A stretch of DNA of 52,772 nucleotides from Myxococcaceae bacterium (GCA_003818285.1 RPRB01000015.1:1-52772), one strand, 5' to 3'. Counted from the stretch's first letter, positions 1 to 12,340 are shown. A program made the numbers and translations. The notes: generated by a model from the sequence alone, not told the origin.

Positions 1-1
1 G

Positions 2-798
2 GCCACCGGTCAGGTCGCGGCCGCCCGGGCAGCCGCGGAGAAGGCCCGGCTCGATTTCGAGCGAGCCCAGCGCCTCTTCGCTACCCAGAGCATCACCCGC
101 CCGGAGATGGAGAACGCGACCGCCCAGCGCGACGGCAGCAGAGCGCAGCTCGCCGCGGTCCAGGCCCTTCTGGCCGAAGCGCAGGTGGGGCTCCGGGACA
201 CCGCGCTGACCGTCCCCGTGGACGGCGACGTGATGAAGAAGAGCGTCGAGCCGGGTGCGTACACCGGCCCGGGATTGCCGGCCTTCGTCATCGGCGACGT
301 CAGCAGCGTCAAGGTCGTGCTCGGCCTGCCCGACATCGCCCTTCACGGGGTCCAGCTGGGACAGGACGTGGTCGTCACCACGGATGCCCTCCCGGGCAAG
401 AGCTTCGCGGCCAAGGTGAGCCGGATTGCCGCCGTCGCTGATTCCGTCACACGCAACTTCGACGTGGAGGTGGAGATCCCCAACCCCGACCGCCTCTGGA
501 AGCCCGGGATGATCGCGGGGGTGGAGCTGAAGTCCGGAGGAGGCCACGCCCCCATCCCCCTGCTCCCGCTCACCGCCTTCGTTCCCAGCGTCAAGAACAA
601 GGAGCAGTTCGCGGTGATGGTCATCGACGGCGCGGGCACGAACACCCGGGCCAGGATCCGGGACGTCGTGCTCGGGGACGTGGTGGGCAACCGCGTGGCG
701 GTCACCCAGGGCCTGAACCGCGAGGAGCAGGTCATCACCACCGGCGCGACCATGGTCATCGACGGTGAGCGCGTCGAGGTCGTGCCCCAGGAGCAGCC

Positions 799-802
<4 letters not shown>
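2..802 (+). CDS. RND efflux periplasmic adaptor (HlyD/MFP family), 5' end missing
   Basis: Periplasmic adaptor that links an inner-membrane RND pump to an outer-membrane channel. The open frame runs in from the window edge. An ATG at 107 exists but lies inside a coiled-coil hairpin (A/E/R-rich, with ERAQRLF then ITRPEMENA), so the true start is upstream and outside the window. After the hairpin come the second half of the lipoyl-like domain (LTVPVDGDVMKKSVEPGAY), a beta-barrel domain and a membrane-proximal domain ending near EVVPQEQP. The stop overlaps the ATG of the pump gene (ATGA), so the two are almost certainly co-transcribed and translationally coupled. Substrate unknown. Family assignment is confident. 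Confidence 0.9.
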
Positions 803-4425
<3,623 letters not shown>

Positions 4426-4457
4426 GGTCACGCAACGCCGTCACTGGAGTGCTGCCA

Positions 4458-4790
4458 ATGCGTACGATGCTCTCGCTTTCGGATCTCGCCCTGCTGTCCG
4501 CGTTGCCGCCGCGGCCACTCTCCAGACCGGAGCTGACCCGACGGGCCCTGGCCGTCGCCGAAGGTCCGACCTTCGATCGAAGGGTTGCGCTGGCGACGAT
4601 CGACCGTCTGACGACCCTCGGCCTCCTCCGCCGGGTGGGAGCGCGATACGAGCTGTCCCGCGAGGGGCAGTGCGCGTTGGTGCTGGCCCTGGAGGAATAC
4701 CGCGCGGCGATCGAACAGATGCGGCAGACCGCGCTCCTGCGGCTCGTCGACGACCAGTCTGCGAGCGACCACGGGCTCGCGGCGGCATGA
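4458..4790 (+). CDS. PadR-like winged-helix regulator (small)
   Basis: A 110-residue protein starting at ATG 4458, 32 bases after the pump stop. It has the PadR-type order: an N-terminal helix (SLSDLALLSAL), a helix-turn-helix with RVALATIDRLTTLGLLRRVG as recognition helix and start of the wing (RYELSREG), and a C-terminal helix for dimerisation. PadR proteins are usually ligand-responsive repressors, often beside efflux genes. Its stop overlaps the next start (ATGA), so it sits in the pump operon and may sense a pump substrate. A larger open frame extends upstream across the pump gene, but that part is a shadow. Family call by eye. Confidence 0.75.
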   Translation: MRTMLSLSDLALLSALPPRPLSRPELTRRALAVAEGPTFDRRVALATIDRLTTLGLLRRVGARYELSREGQCALVLALEEYRAAIEQMRQTALLRLVDDQSASDHGLAAA

Positions 4791-5458
4791 CGATGGCAAC
4801 ACACCGCAAGAGCGCACGCCCCAGGGACGCAGCTGCAACTCGCGAGGTACTCCTGGACGCGGCGACTCTGGTGTTTGCCGAGAAAGGCTTCGCCGGAGCG
4901 CGCGTGGACGAGATCGCCGCGCGTGCCCGTGCGAACAAGGCGCTGATCTACGCCTACTACGGAGACAAGAGGGGGCTCTACCGCGCCGTCCTCTCCTCTC
5001 GGTTCGGAGAGTTCGCTGACCCCTCCTTTGCCGAGGCATTCGCCGCGGAACTGAGCCCGCGTCGAGCGCTGGAAGAGATCGTTCGGCGGTTCTTCCGACT
5101 GCTCATCAAGGACCGGCGATTCTCACGCCTCCTCCCCTGGGACCTGCTCTCGAACGGGCGGAGCGGTCGCGACGTCATTCTCGACAGCTCCGGTCCTCTG
5201 CTCCAGCTCATCTCGGAGCTGGTCCGGCGAGGACGCGCGGCAGGGGAGCTGCGCGCCACGACGGATCCTGAGCTGTTCCGTTCGACGCTGGTCTCGCTGG
5301 GCCTCGGATACCCGCTCCAGCACTCCGTGATGACTCTGGCCCGGGAGAAGAGCGGCCTGCACTACACCGACGAACACTTCGTCGACTACGCCTGCCGCAT
5401 CCTCCTGGAGCCGGACAACCTGAAGCCGGAGAACGCGCTCGAGCGGCGCACGGCGTGA
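4787..5458 (+). CDS. TetR-family transcriptional regulator
   Basis: A 223-residue repressor of the TetR type. The N-terminal DNA-binding domain shows TREVLLDAATLVFAEKGFAG, then the helix-turn-helix VDEIAARARANKALIYAYYGDKRGLYRAVL, a close match to the family signature. The remainder is an all-helical ligand and dimerisation domain. The start chosen is ATG 4787, which overlaps the PadR-like stop by four bases; an open frame reaches further upstream but inside that gene. Encoded last in the adaptor-pump-PadR-TetR run, it is a natural candidate for the palindromic sites at 5574-5593 and 6617-6636, and possibly for a site upstream of the adaptor outside the window. That link is inferred. Confidence 0.92.
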   Translation: MTMATHRKSARPRDAAATREVLLDAATLVFAEKGFAGARVDEIAARARANKALIYAYYGDKRGLYRAVLSSRFGEFADPSFAEAFAAELSPRRALEEIVRRFFRLLIKDRRFSRLLPWDLLSNGRSGRDVILDSSGPLLQLISELVRRGRAAGELRATTDPELFRSTLVSLGLGYPLQHSVMTLAREKSGLHYTDEHFVDYACRILLEPDNLKPENALERRTA

Positions 5459-5555
5459 CACCCGGAGTGCTCTCCTCCGGTCGCGGGGTCTCCGGGCCGC
5501 GCTGATCCCGGGCTGCCTGAAGGGCTCCTCTTGCCAGCCGAGCGCCCCCGTCGCC

Positions 5556-5593
5556 TTGACTTCGAGACCCTATATAACTAACTAGTTTGTTGT
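5556..5593 (+). promoter_or_regulatory. Sigma-70-like promoter overlapped by TetR-type operator (site 1)
   Basis: TTGACT (5556-5561) and TAACTA (5579-5584) are 17 bp apart, a good housekeeping promoter. The -10 lies inside an imperfect inverted repeat centred on CTAG at 5582-5585; the arms 5574-5583 and 5584-5593 match at 8 of 10 positions. The core TATAACTAACTAGTT recurs at 6616-6630 upstream of the ECF sigma gene. A repressor bound here would block the -10. It lies 31 bases upstream of the channel ATG. Confidence 0.7.
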
Positions 5594-5623
5594 CGTGTGT
5601 CTTGTCCCGGAGGTCATCTGGCG

Positions 5624-6457
5624 ATGAAAGTTCCCCCGTCCGCCCGGCATTTGACCCTCGGCAGCGCCTACCGCCGCCTCCTCTCGGCACCCCCGGGGGT
5701 CGTGCTGGCGGTGATCGCCGGGCTGTTCCTGGCGGTGAACCTGGTCTTTGCCGTGCTGTACCTGACCGTGGGCGGGATCGCGCACGCCCGACCGGGCTCG
5801 TTTGCCGACGCCTTCTTCTTCAGCGTGCAGACGCTGGCCACCATCGGCTACGGCGAGATGCATCCGGTGTCGCTGGTCGCGAATCTGATCGTGACCATCG
5901 AGGCGCTGCTGGGGCCCATATTGACCGTCATGGGCACAGGGCTGGTCTTCGCGCGGGCCTCGGCGGTCCATCCCCGCGTGGCGTTCGCCCGGGTGGCAGT
6001 GGTGACCCCGCTGGAGGGGGTGCCCACCCTCATGGTCCGGGTCAGGAGCGAGCAATGGAGCTCCATCGCCGGGGCCCTGGTCCGTCTGACCCTGATCCGG
6101 ACGGAGCGCGACGCCGAGGGCCAGACGCTCCACCGGATGCGCGACCTGGCGTTGACCCGCGAACTCTCGCCGCTCTCCGCGGGCGAACTGACGATGATTC
6201 ACAGCATAAATGCTTCCAGCCCCCTGCACGGTGCCACCCCTGGTTCCCTCCGGGCCAGCGGAGCGGAGCTCTTCGCCACGGTGGTGGGCATCGATGGCCC
6301 CACCGGGCAGCTCGTCCAGGCGGGCCATCGGTACACTACCCATGACATCCTCTTCGGCCGGCGCTTCGTGAGCCGGGTCACGGAACTGCCCGGGCCGAGG
6401 ATGCGCCTCGACCTCCAGGGCTTCGATGAGGTCGGGCCGGACTCGGCCCGCTCCTGA
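5624..6457 (+). CDS. Inward-rectifier potassium channel (KirBac family)
   Basis: A 277-residue two-TM potassium channel. An outer helix (about 25-50) is followed by a pore helix, the selectivity filter TIGYGEM (73-79), an inner helix (about 82-110), and a long cytoplasmic immunoglobulin-like domain beginning SAVHPRVAFARVAVV, typical of Kir channels. A GTG at 5597 is in frame, but ATG 5624 is preferred: GGAGG lies 10 bases upstream and the predicted promoter at 5556-5584 places transcription start near 5591. The gene stands alone between two copies of the same operator, so channel expression is probably tied to the TetR regulon. The physiological role (potassium or membrane-potential response) is inferred. 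Confidence 0.9.
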   Translation: MKVPPSARHLTLGSAYRRLLSAPPGVVLAVIAGLFLAVNLVFAVLYLTVGGIAHARPGSFADAFFFSVQTLATIGYGEMHPVSLVANLIVTIEALLGPILTVMGTGLVFARASAVHPRVAFARVAVVTPLEGVPTLMVRVRSEQWSSIAGALVRLTLIRTERDAEGQTLHRMRDLALTRELSPLSAGELTMIHSINASSPLHGATPGSLRASGAELFATVVGIDGPTGQLVQAGHRYTTHDILFGRRFVSRVTELPGPRMRLDLQGFDEVGPDSARS

Positions 6458-6594
6458 CCCTTCGGGGGTGGACGGTCCGCCCGACCGCAGCCGGGCCCCG
6501 CGGCGCCCCGCGGACGCGGCTGATCAGAACCCACCGGTCCCGGCTCCCCGTCAGGTCCTGTAACTCACTGAAAAGAGGCCACCTGCACGGGGAC

Positions 6595-6636
6595 TTGACG
6601 CCGACCAGCGTCGGTTATAACTAACTAGTTAGATGC
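6595..6636 (+). promoter_or_regulatory. Second copy of the promoter/operator (site 2)
   Basis: TTGACG (6595-6600) and TAACTA (6618-6623) are separated by 17 bp. A perfect 12-bp palindrome CTAACTAGTTAG (6621-6632) overlaps the -10. The longer arms 6617-6626 and 6627-6636 match at 7 of 10 positions. The 15-base string TATAACTAACTAGTT is identical to site 1. It precedes the ECF sigma gene by about 45 bases and probably drives the operon up to 12340. Confidence 0.7.
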
Positions 6637-6678
6637 ATCGGGTTTGAAGCACGCGCACTGCATTCGAAGGAGAAGACG

Positions 6679-7296
6679 ATGTCGCCCCGCTTCCAGAGAC
6701 CCTCCACCGCTGCTCCGGAGCTCCCGCTCATCGAGCGCCTTCGCGCCGGCGATCGCGCTGCACAGACCGAGCTGGTCCGGCGCTACCAGGGGCGGCTGCT
6801 CCGGCAAGCGTTCGAGATCTTGCACGACCGCGGGCTCGCCGAGGACGCGGTCCAGGACACCTGGCTGGTGGCCCTCACCCGCTTGGACCGGTTCGAGGGC
6901 CGGGCGAGTCTCCTGACCTGGCTCACGGGGATCGTCATCAATCGAGCACGAGACTGCCGACGGAAGGAGTCCCGCGTCCGCCCACTCTCCAGCCTCCCCC
7001 AGCACCCGAGCGCGCCGGACCTGCCGACAACGCCATCCGCGAGCCAGCCCTTCCCGGAGCCCGTGACCGAGGCGACCGCGGAACGCGTGGTGCTCGCCCG
7101 GGAGCAGAGCTGCGCGCTGAACGCCGCGGTGCGGGCGCTTCCTGCCACGCAACGGTCCGTCGTTCTTCTCGAGCTGGGTGGCTACAGCGCCGCGGAGACG
7201 AGAGAGACCTTGAAGATCACCGATCTCGCCCGGCGGGTCCGTCTCTCGCGAGCGCGATCCCGGCTCCGCACCGAACTCGTCAGGTCCGCTGCCTGA
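6679..7296 (+). CDS. ECF-type RNA polymerase sigma factor
   Basis: A 205-residue alternative sigma factor. Sigma region 2 covers about residues 17-100: ERLRAGDRAAQTELVRRY, then the -10 recognition helix with LAEDAVQDTWLVAL and WLTGIVINRARD. A Pro/Ser-rich linker follows, then region 4 (about 130-200) with ALPATQRSVVLLELGGYS and the DNA-contacting RRVRLSRARSRLRTEL. The region 4 turn reads KITDLARRVRL where most ECF factors have a G..TVKSRL-like sequence. AAGGAGA lies just upstream of the ATG. No anti-sigma gene is adjacent; the next gene is the transporter 17 bases away, so control may come from the operator at site 2 or from the downstream gene products. Confidence 0.88.
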   Translation: MSPRFQRPSTAAPELPLIERLRAGDRAAQTELVRRYQGRLLRQAFEILHDRGLAEDAVQDTWLVALTRLDRFEGRASLLTWLTGIVINRARDCRRKESRVRPLSSLPQHPSAPDLPTTPSASQPFPEPVTEATAERVVLAREQSCALNAAVRALPATQRSVVLLELGGYSAAETRETLKITDLARRVRLSRARSRLRTELVRSAA

Positions 7297-7313
7297 GGGG
7301 TCCGCAGGCCTCC

Positions 7314-9989
7314 ATGTCTGGCAACGATCGCCTCCCCGCGCCGGTCCAGCCCCGGGTCGAGCCGGCAACCACCAGCGGTATCGCCCTCCGGCGGACCTTG
7401 CCGTTCGCCGCGCTCCTCCTCTTGCTGGCCGCTGCCCACACACTGCTGGAGACCGCGCGCGACGGCCTCTTCCTGACCCAGCAACCGATCAGCCACCTTC
7501 CGTTCGTCTTCCTCGCAGTGACCGCCACGGTGCTGGCGCTCACCCCGCTCCAGCGCCTCCTGTGGTCCACCGGGCACCGCGGTGCGCTTCCCATCACGCT
7601 CCTCGGCACGGGGATCGTCACGCTGATCTTCTGGCTGGTGACGGGTCAACGGGGCGCCGTCGTGGCCTTCTACGTCTGGACCGCCCTCTTCTCCTCACTG
7701 GTCTTCGTCCAGTTCTGGCTCACCGCGGACGAGGCCTTTGCGCTGGGTGACGCCAAGCGGACCTTCGGGTTCATCGCGGCCGGCGGACTGCTCGGCACGG
7801 TGGCCGGAAGCGCAGGCGCTCGGCTCCTCCTCCAGACCTCCTCGCCCGTCCTGCTGCTCCCCGCGTCCGCCGGCGTCACGTTCGCGGCGATGCTCCTCGC
7901 GGTCGTGGCCGTACCGAAGGTCGGCACGGGCTCCCCGACCGAACCCGGGGCCGTCATCAACAGGGCGGTCCCCGTGGCGCTCCGGGAGGATTCCTATCTC
8001 CGGCTGCTGGCAGGGCTCACGCTGCTGACCGCCGCGAGCGCCACGCTGCTCGACTACCTGTTCAAGGCCACAATCGTGGCCGGCAGCGCGCCGGCTCGCA
8101 TCCCGCAGCTGATCGCGAACGTCCAGCTGGGTCAGAGCCTCCTGGCGCTCGTCGCGGAGCTCGTCCTGGTGCGCGTCCTGCTCCGACGAGCGGGCGTCAC
8201 CCGTAGCCTGGCAGTGCTCCCCGCCCTGGTGCTCGCCGGTACTGCCGGGTTCGCGCTGGTCGGAAGCATGGCGCTCCTCTTCCTCCTCAAGATGCTGGAC
8301 GGCGGCGTCCGCCCGTCCATCCACCGGGTCGGCACCGAGCTGCTGTACATCCCGGTGGCCACCGCGGAACGGCGGCTCATCAAGCCGTCGATCGATGTCG
8401 TCGGGCAACGAGGGGGACAGGCGGCCGCGTCCGTCGTCCTCCTCGTGACCGGCTGGGTTCCAGCGACAGCCAAGCTGCATATCGTCACCACGCTGCTCGC
8501 GACCGTCGCGCTCCTCTGGGTCCTGGCCTCACGCGCGCTCCGCTCCCGATACCTGGCCCGTTTCCAGGCGCAGCTCCGAGCGGGACGGCTGGAGTCCCCC
8601 GTTCCGGGCCAGCTCGACGTGGCCTCGGCGGAGATCCTGGTGGCCGCGCTCGGCTCGACACGAACGGTCGAGGTGCTCACGTCTCTCGAGCTGCTGTCAC
8701 GGGTCGGACGGGCCGACCTCGTACCGACGCTCGTGCTGAACCACCCCGAGCCTTCGGTGGTTCTCGCTGCGCTGCGTGTGCTCGCTCCGGTCCGGCGACC
8801 GGACGCCGAGGCGATGCTCCTGCGGCTGCTACGACATCCCGCTCCGGAGGTTCGCGCCGCGGTTGCCGAATGCTGGACCCGGGCCCGCCGGCCTGCGCTC
8901 GAGCTCGCCGCGCTCCTCGACGATCCGGAGCCGGGGGTCCGAGCGGCGGCTCTGGTCGCGCTCGCGGGAGAGCACCGCTTCTTCCGCGGAACGCTCGTCT
9001 TCATCGCCCGCAGGGGCGAGCTCGAGGAGCGCCGCGCGCTTGCCCGGGCCATCGCCTGCGCCCCCCGACCGGATCTGTTCCGGGTTGCGCTCAGGATGTT
9101 CCAGTCCGGAGACACGGAGATCCGGCAGGAGTTGCTGCGGGCGGCCGACGCCTTCACCGGCCTGCCCGCGAGGTTCGTGTCGCGGACGGTGGGACTGCTC
9201 GTCGATCCCACCCTCCGGCCGGGAGCGCGGAGGGCACTGCGGGCGATGGGGACGCCGGCCCGCGAGCTGCTGGAGACGCTGCTGCTCGGAGAGCGGACAC
9301 CGTTCTCGCTGGCCCGCGAGCTTCCCGCGGCGCTCGCCGAGTTCCCACCAGCGGAGGCGGCGCCCGCACTCCTCGGCCGGATCGCGCAGCCGCGGGGCGG
9401 GCTCGACCGGTTCCGGTCGCTGCGTGCCCTCAACCAGCTGAGACACGCGCACCCGCACCTCTCGCTGGACGCGGAGTGTCTCGCCCGGGCGCTGGAGATC
9501 GAGCTCGCTGCGGCCCGCCGGGACCGCGCCCTCCGCCTCACCGGGGAGCGCCTCGGGATTGCCCGGGATGGAAACCCCGCCGGTGGACTGCTGCTCGACC
9601 TGCTCCAGGACAAGGAGTCCCGCGCGCTGGAGCGGGTGTTTCGCACGCTCGACCTCCTCTTCCCGGGTCGCCGGCTGGAACAGGCGTTCCACGCCACCCG
9701 GTCCGGCAGTCCTGCGCGGCGCGAGGCCGCCCGGGAGGTGCTCCTCGAGCTGCTCCCGGGGCGCTGGCGCGACCGGGTGATGGAAGCCCTGCGTTCCCCG
9801 CACGCGGTCCCGGTGGACACGAGGTCGCTGCTCGGTTCCCGCTCGACCCCCGCGGGTTTCCTGCCGGCCCTCCTGCAGCAGCGGAGCGAGACGGTCCAGC
9901 TGCTCGCCGGCCGGCTGGCCCGGGACCGTGGGTGGCTCCACGACGCTCCCGGGCTCGGCCACCAGCTCCTCTCGCCGGTGAGGCCGTGA
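7314..9989 (+). CDS. Npt1/Npt2-like (ATP/ADP translocase-type) membrane protein fused to HEAT repeats
   Basis: An 891-residue protein in two parts. Residues about 25-410 form some 10-12 hydrophobic segments, with the early motif LLETARDGLFL seen in bacterial relatives of the nucleotide transporter (Npt/NTT) branch of the major facilitator fold. Residues about 430-880 are a soluble series of helical HEAT-like repeats (for example LLRHPAPEVRAAVAECW, LLDDPEPGVRAAALVAL). Classical Npt proteins exchange ATP for ADP in intracellular parasites. In free-living bacteria the substrate is unknown, and the HEAT tail suggests a regulatory or scaffolding role. It lies 17 bases after the sigma gene and abuts the CNB gene. 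Confidence 0.8.
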   Translation: MSGNDRLPAPVQPRVEPATTSGIALRRTLPFAALLLLLAAAHTLLETARDGLFLTQQPISHLPFVFLAVTATVLALTPLQRLLWSTGHRGALPITLLGTGIVTLIFWLVTGQRGAVVAFYVWTALFSSLVFVQFWLTADEAFALGDAKRTFGFIAAGGLLGTVAGSAGARLLLQTSSPVLLLPASAGVTFAAMLLAVVAVPKVGTGSPTEPGAVINRAVPVALREDSYLRLLAGLTLLTAASATLLDYLFKATIVAGSAPARIPQLIANVQLGQSLLALVAELVLVRVLLRRAGVTRSLAVLPALVLAGTAGFALVGSMALLFLLKMLDGGVRPSIHRVGTELLYIPVATAERRLIKPSIDVVGQRGGQAAASVVLLVTGWVPATAKLHIVTTLLATVALLWVLASRALRSRYLARFQAQLRAGRLESPVPGQLDVASAEILVAALGSTRTVEVLTSLELLSRVGRADLVPTLVLNHPEPSVVLAALRVLAPVRRPDAEAMLLRLLRHPAPEVRAAVAECWTRARRPALELAALLDDPEPGVRAAALVALAGEHRFFRGTLVFIARRGELEERRALARAIACAPRPDLFRVALRMFQSGDTEIRQELLRAADAFTGLPARFVSRTVGLLVDPTLRPGARRALRAMGTPARELLETLLLGERTPFSLARELPAALAEFPPAEAAPALLGRIAQPRGGLDRFRSLRALNQLRHAHPHLSLDAECLARALEIELAAARRDRALRLTGERLGIARDGNPAGGLLLDLLQDKESRALERVFRTLDLLFPGRRLEQAFHATRSGSPARREAAREVLLELLPGRWRDRVMEALRSPHAVPVDTRSLLGSRSTPAGFLPALLQQRSETVQLLAGRLARDRGWLHDAPGLGHQLLSPVRP

Positions 9990-10919
9990 ATGATTGACGC
10001 GAACCACTCCGAAGCGACGGGTCACCTGCTCGCGTTGACCCAGCTGGCGCCTTTCCAGATCTTGCCCGCCGCCGAGCTCACCCTGCTCGCGCTCGCCGGG
10101 CGGGAGCAAGTCGTCCCCAGGCGGACAGTCCTGGTCGAGGCCGGCGCGTTGCCGGGCGCGCTCTACGTCCCGCTCCGTGGGCAGCTCGAGCTATCGACGC
10201 TTGGCCCGCAGAGACCCCCGGACTGGAACCCGGCGCGCCTCGGCGGACTCGCCCTGCTGGGCCAGTCGGAACTGGCCGGGGACCTCGTCGCGCCTGCCGG
10301 AGCCGAGCTGCTGGTGGTGGACCGGGACGCGCTGCTCACCCTCCTCGAGGAGCACGGGCAGCTCTGCCGGCATCTCCTTCGCGCGCTCGCCCTGCAGCTC
10401 CGGACCGTCCGGCCGATCGGCGGGCCCACCTTCCGCGCCCTCCCGGGCCCGGCCCCGGAGAGCACCGATCTCGTCTCCAGGATGCTCGTCTTCCGGAAGC
10501 TACTCGGTCCCGGTGGAGGCGGGATGGCTGCGGTCGCGCGGCTGGCTCGGGTGGCCCGGGACCTGCGCCTGGCGACCGGAATGGTGCTGGAGCCCTCGAG
10601 CAGGAGCGCAGACCTCCTGGTCATCACCCACGGCTCGCTCCGGCTGCTGCCGGTGGAAGGCTCGACCCGGCTGGCCCGAGCCGGAGAGGTCGTCGGTCTC
10701 CCCCAGGCGGTGGCCGGGTTGCCGCTCCTGCTCCGCGCCATCGCGACCACCCCGGTCTCGGCACTGGTCATCTCCGGGCCGGAGCTGGCCGCGGCCATCG
10801 AGGACGAGGACCTGCTCTGTCTCGATCTCATCCGTGGTTTCGCCGCCGAGCTCCTGGCCGAGAGCACCGCCCAGTTCTCCGAGCGCGCAACACCCGAGCA
10901 CGTCGAAAGGACGAATTGA
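9990..10919 (+). CDS. Cyclic-nucleotide-binding-domain protein without DNA-binding domain
   Basis: A 309-residue cytosolic protein starting immediately after the transporter stop. Residues about 20-135 fit the cAMP-binding roll: a helix (LAPFQILPAAELTLLAL), strands with VPRRTVLVEAGALPGALYVPLRGQLELS, then a GQSELAGDLVAPAGAELLVVDRDALLTLL segment equivalent to the core and C-helix. The phosphate-binding cassette is not canonical. A second beta-rich half (about 190-300) with TGMVLEPSSRSADLLVITHGSLRLL looks like a second, degenerate cyclic-nucleotide-binding fold. No helix-turn-helix is visible, so this is not a Crp-type transcription factor. It may regulate the adjoining transporter. Ligand unknown. 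Confidence 0.72.
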   Translation: MIDANHSEATGHLLALTQLAPFQILPAAELTLLALAGREQVVPRRTVLVEAGALPGALYVPLRGQLELSTLGPQRPPDWNPARLGGLALLGQSELAGDLVAPAGAELLVVDRDALLTLLEEHGQLCRHLLRALALQLRTVRPIGGPTFRALPGPAPESTDLVSRMLVFRKLLGPGGGGMAAVARLARVARDLRLATGMVLEPSSRSADLLVITHGSLRLLPVEGSTRLARAGEVVGLPQAVAGLPLLLRAIATTPVSALVISGPELAAAIEDEDLLCLDLIRGFAAELLAESTAQFSERATPEHVERTN

Positions 10920-12340
10920 TGCTCTCCCCCAGCGACACCGGATCTCGAACCCATCGCAAGACAGTCGAGCTCAACCTCGATCCCAGGACCTACGGGACCT
11001 TCGCCGAGATCGGCGCTGGCCAGGAGGTCGCGCGCTGGTTCTTCCAGGTGGGCGGTGCCTCCCGCACGGTCGCGAAGTCGATCTCCGCCTACGACATGGC
11101 GGTGAGCGACTGGCACTACGGCTCCACGCGGCGCTACGTCGGCCGGCAGCGTCTCGAGGCGATGCTCGATCGCGAGTTCCAGCAGCTCGTCGAGAGCCTC
11201 GGCTCCATCCGGGGCGATCGAAGCACCTTCTTCGCCTTCGCAGACACGGTCGCCACCCGGAAGCGAGAGGGCGACCAGCACGGACGCGGCTGGGTCGGAC
11301 TGCGCTTCCAGGCCGAGCCACGCCAGCCACCCTCCTCCCTCATCCTGCACGTGCACCTGCTCGATCGCGATCCGGTCCAGCAGCAGGAGGCGCTGGGAGT
11401 CCTGGGAGTCAATCTCCTCCATGCCGCCTTCTTCGGGCGGGAGGATCTGTCCCGGGCACTCGAGTCACTGCTCGATGATCTCTCGCGCGAGCGGGTCGAG
11501 ATCGACGTGTTGAAGGTCTCCGGCCCGGCCTTCGTCGGGGTGGACAACCGGATCGTCAGCCTTCAGCTGGTCGAGCGGCGGCTGACCGATGCGGCCATGT
11601 TCACCGCAAGCGGCGACGTCGTGCAGCCCTCGGAGGTGCTGTACCGGAAGCCGATCCTGGTCGAGCGCGGCAGCTTTCGGCCGGCCACGAGACTGACGCT
11701 GGATCTCCTCGAGCGGGCAAGAGAACGCTTCGTCCTCGAGCCGGAGGTCAGCGGCGTGGAGCCGGTCGTCGTCGCCGAGATGACACTGCACAACCTGCGG
11801 CAGCCGGACCAGGATCTCGCCGGGCCGGCGGACTTCCTGGCCCGTGCGGAGATCCTGCACGCGCTCGGTTTCGACGTGCTCGTCTCGCGCTTCGGGCCCT
11901 TCTACCAGCTGGCGGACTACCTCTCGGCCTACACCGACCAGCTGATCGGAATCGCCCTGGGCGTGGACACGCTGAACGATCTCTTCGACGAGCAGTTCAG
12001 CAAGAAGCTCGACGGTGGCGCTCTGGAGTCCGTGGGCCGGCTCTTCAAGCGCTCGGTCAAGGTCTACGTCTACCCGACCCTCGACACGGCGACCGGAAGA
12101 CTGATCACCGTCCTCGACCCGGCACCGACGAAGCCTGCCGAGTACCTGCGGCAATTCGTGCTCGGCTTCGATCACCTGAGGGCGCTCGAGCCGTCCGACC
12201 CGGCGCTTCTGTCCATCCGGGCCGCGGACGTGCTGAAGCGTATCCAGGCCCGGGATCCCGGGTGGATGTCCATGGTGCCCCCGAGCGTCGCGGAACGCAT
12301 CCAGGCGAAGCAGTTGTTCGCCCCGACCGCCGCGGCATGA
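10919..12340 (+). CDS. Conserved protein of unknown function (ELNLDPRTYGTFAEIGAG family)
   Basis: A 473-residue soluble protein. The ATG at 10919 overlaps the previous stop; a TTG three bases earlier is less likely. The N-terminal stretch NLDPRTYGTFAEIGAGQEVA followed by RWFFQVGGASRTVAKSISAYD is very similar to what I recall of a widespread family (notably in Bacteroidetes) that databases sometimes label nicotinate-nucleotide adenylyltransferase or TonB-dependent receptor. I see neither a nucleotidyltransferase HxGH motif nor a signal peptide or plug, so those names look wrong. The second half is alpha/beta and includes ARAEILHALGFDVLVSRFGPFYQL. It closes the transporter-CNB operon, so a shared task is likely. 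Confidence 0.7.
   Translation: MLSPSDTGSRTHRKTVELNLDPRTYGTFAEIGAGQEVARWFFQVGGASRTVAKSISAYDMAVSDWHYGSTRRYVGRQRLEAMLDREFQQLVESLGSIRGDRSTFFAFADTVATRKREGDQHGRGWVGLRFQAEPRQPPSSLILHVHLLDRDPVQQQEALGVLGVNLLHAAFFGREDLSRALESLLDDLSRERVEIDVLKVSGPAFVGVDNRIVSLQLVERRLTDAAMFTASGDVVQPSEVLYRKPILVERGSFRPATRLTLDLLERARERFVLEPEVSGVEPVVVAEMTLHNLRQPDQDLAGPADFLARAEILHALGFDVLVSRFGPFYQLADYLSAYTDQLIGIALGVDTLNDLFDEQFSKKLDGGALESVGRLFKRSVKVYVYPTLDTATGRLITVLDPAPTKPAEYLRQFVLGFDHLRALEPSDPALLSIRAADVLKRIQARDPGWMSMVPPSVAERIQAKQLFAPTAAA

Noticed and set aside
10919-12340. Annotation as nicotinate-nucleotide adenylyltransferase or TonB-dependent receptor
   Set aside because: No HxGH or ISSTxIR-type motif, no signal peptide, no plug or barrel signature.
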